Positions 62,940 through 64,000 of a stretch of DNA of 64,000 bases are shown here, in pieces. Source of the DNA: Acanthosepion esculentum. Lineage: Eukaryota > Mollusca > Cephalopoda > Sepiida > Sepiidae. Each line of letters opens with the position of its first letter. The first letter of the stretch is position 1. The notes below the pieces were generated by a model. That model was not told where the DNA came from. It saw only the letters and a list, made by a program, of their open reading frames with translations, and did no database searches. The DNA is taken from the NCBI GenBank assembly GCA_964036315.1, contig OZ038507.1, positions 60,332,002 through 60,396,001 on the forward strand, in the 5' to 3' direction. A program made the translations under genes and the position numbers.

Positions 62940-62940
<1 letters not shown>
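62641..62940. repeat. (GATA)n array with ATGAACAGACTGAG-type spacers
   Basis: GATA blocks separated by TATGAACAGACTAAGATAG and TATGAAGAGAATTAGAT. Shares its spacer with 20691-21350 (complement). Confidence 0.93.
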
Positions 62941-63179
<239 letters not shown>

Positions 63180-63249
63180 AACATATAAACATCAAAGGAA
63201 AAAACTTAACACATCTCGGAAAATCCAATAATAAATTTATTTTGGCAAG

Positions 63250-63305
63250 TATGTAGATAGACAGTAGATAGATAGATAGATATGAACGGACTGAGATAGA
63301 GTAAA
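63250..63305. repeat. Short GATA array with ATGAACGGACTGAG
   Basis: Continuation of the 62641 array beyond the TA insertion and a ~60-base spacer. Confidence 0.85.
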
Positions 63306-63532
63306 GGCAGAGACACATGAAGATACAAAACGAAAACTTAAACAAAATATTTCATCAAATTCAATTATCAGTCATTATTAATTTTAATTAATATTTTATT
63401 AATCATATTAACATTAAATTTAGTCGTCCAAATCCTAACTATTTTGCAATGATCGTACAGTTTCGAAAATATACATGCATAAAAGCATCAATGCATAAAA
63501 CAATTTCAAAAATTTCTATTTCAACATTTATC
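63306..63532. other. No recognised feature
   Basis: AT-rich spacer. Confidence 0.4.
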
Positions 63533-63632
63533 ATCAACGCATCAGTAAAACTGATGCATTAGCAAAGTCAATGCATCAGCAAAGTCAATGCATCAGCAAA
63601 ATCGATGCATCAGTAAAAAATAATGCATCGTT
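63533..63632. repeat. 18-19-bp minisatellite (ATGCATCAGCAAARTC)
   Basis: About five tandem units at 63540-63630. Confidence 0.88.
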
Positions 63633-64000
63633 CTACCAGATTTACTGATAAAGCAATAAACAACTTTACTGGAATTCCAGTCAGTCTTTGTGGAAGGAAT
63701 TGATAAGTTAAAAAGCAAACAGGTTCCAATCACCAAAATCACATGAGGTAGTATTAGAAAGATCACATGAAGTGTGTGAAACTGACAGTCACAATGCAGT
63801 GTTGAGTTGTATATCCTCTCCGTCCAATATATATATATATATATATTGAACAAGGTGTATGTGTGCATGTGTGTGTGTGTGTCTGTGTGTCCATATATAT
63901 ATATATATATATATATACATGGCCTGAAGATTGAGTTCAAGTATTAAACAGTCTGTTGGCATTTGGTGTGTTGAACCTTGTGTCTGCAGCGCTTAAATTT
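63633..64000. other. No recognised gene; two TA runs and a TG run
   Basis: TA at about 63829-63846 and 63894-63916, TG at about 63858-63890. Nothing else is recognised to the window end. Confidence 0.5.

Overview
The window looks like repeat-dense, AT-rich, non-genic DNA from a large metazoan genome. A cephalopod, most likely an octopus, is my inference. It rests on the mixture of tRNA-derived SINEs, Tc1/mariner relics, RTE/jockey-like LINE tails, very long (TA)n arrays and GATA/CA microsatellites, and on a remembered resemblance of several SINE bodies to octopus repeats; no search was run. I find no host protein-coding gene I can support. Nearly every long open frame lies in a simple repeat with no stop codons, or is a fragment of a mobile-element protein.

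Layout. 1-5 kb: low complexity plus two copies of a SINE that joins a 5S rRNA-like head to a tRNA-like module. 5-10.5 kb: a LINE tail, nested SINEs, CA/TG minisatellites, and a mariner-like element split by an unrelated ~760 bp insertion. 10.7-15.7 kb: TA arrays, two opposed copies of a tRNA-derived element carrying an intact hammerhead ribozyme, an 80-bp mariner MITE, and a long-TIR element. 16-18.2 kb: Tc1-like deletion derivatives. 18.8-22.5 kb: pyrimidine, ATCT and ATTAAT-type tandem arrays. 22.5-26.7 kb: mariner fragments and a SINE cluster. 27-29 kb: polypurine tract. 30-33.3 kb: local duplications. 33.8-38.6 kb: a LINE fragment, a perfect 336-bp palindrome and a ~1.7-kb palindrome. 38.9-47.8 kb: mariner relic, tandem arrays, inverted SINE pairs, a foldback element carrying class II tRNA-like sequences, and an RTE-type RT fragment. 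48-55 kb: tandem array, RT fragment, a pogo-like MITE nested in a hAT-like element, a 5S-like relic, more class II tRNA-like copies and a LINE tail. 55-64 kb: GATA arrays, a diverged palindrome with a hammerhead-like motif in each arm, a hAT-like element, a long inverted-repeat element, and TA arrays.

The main theme is the recurrence of one RNA pattern: CTGANGA, then a hairpin, then GAAAC, followed by a very short helix. It appears in several otherwise different repeat families. In the best family (13662-13972 and 11007-11302) it is a complete type I hammerhead next to a tRNA-like promoter module. One copy is a 301-nt unit bounded by the same cleavage-site sequence on both sides. This suggests a retrozyme/SINE hybrid class of element whose copies often abut (TA)n tracts.
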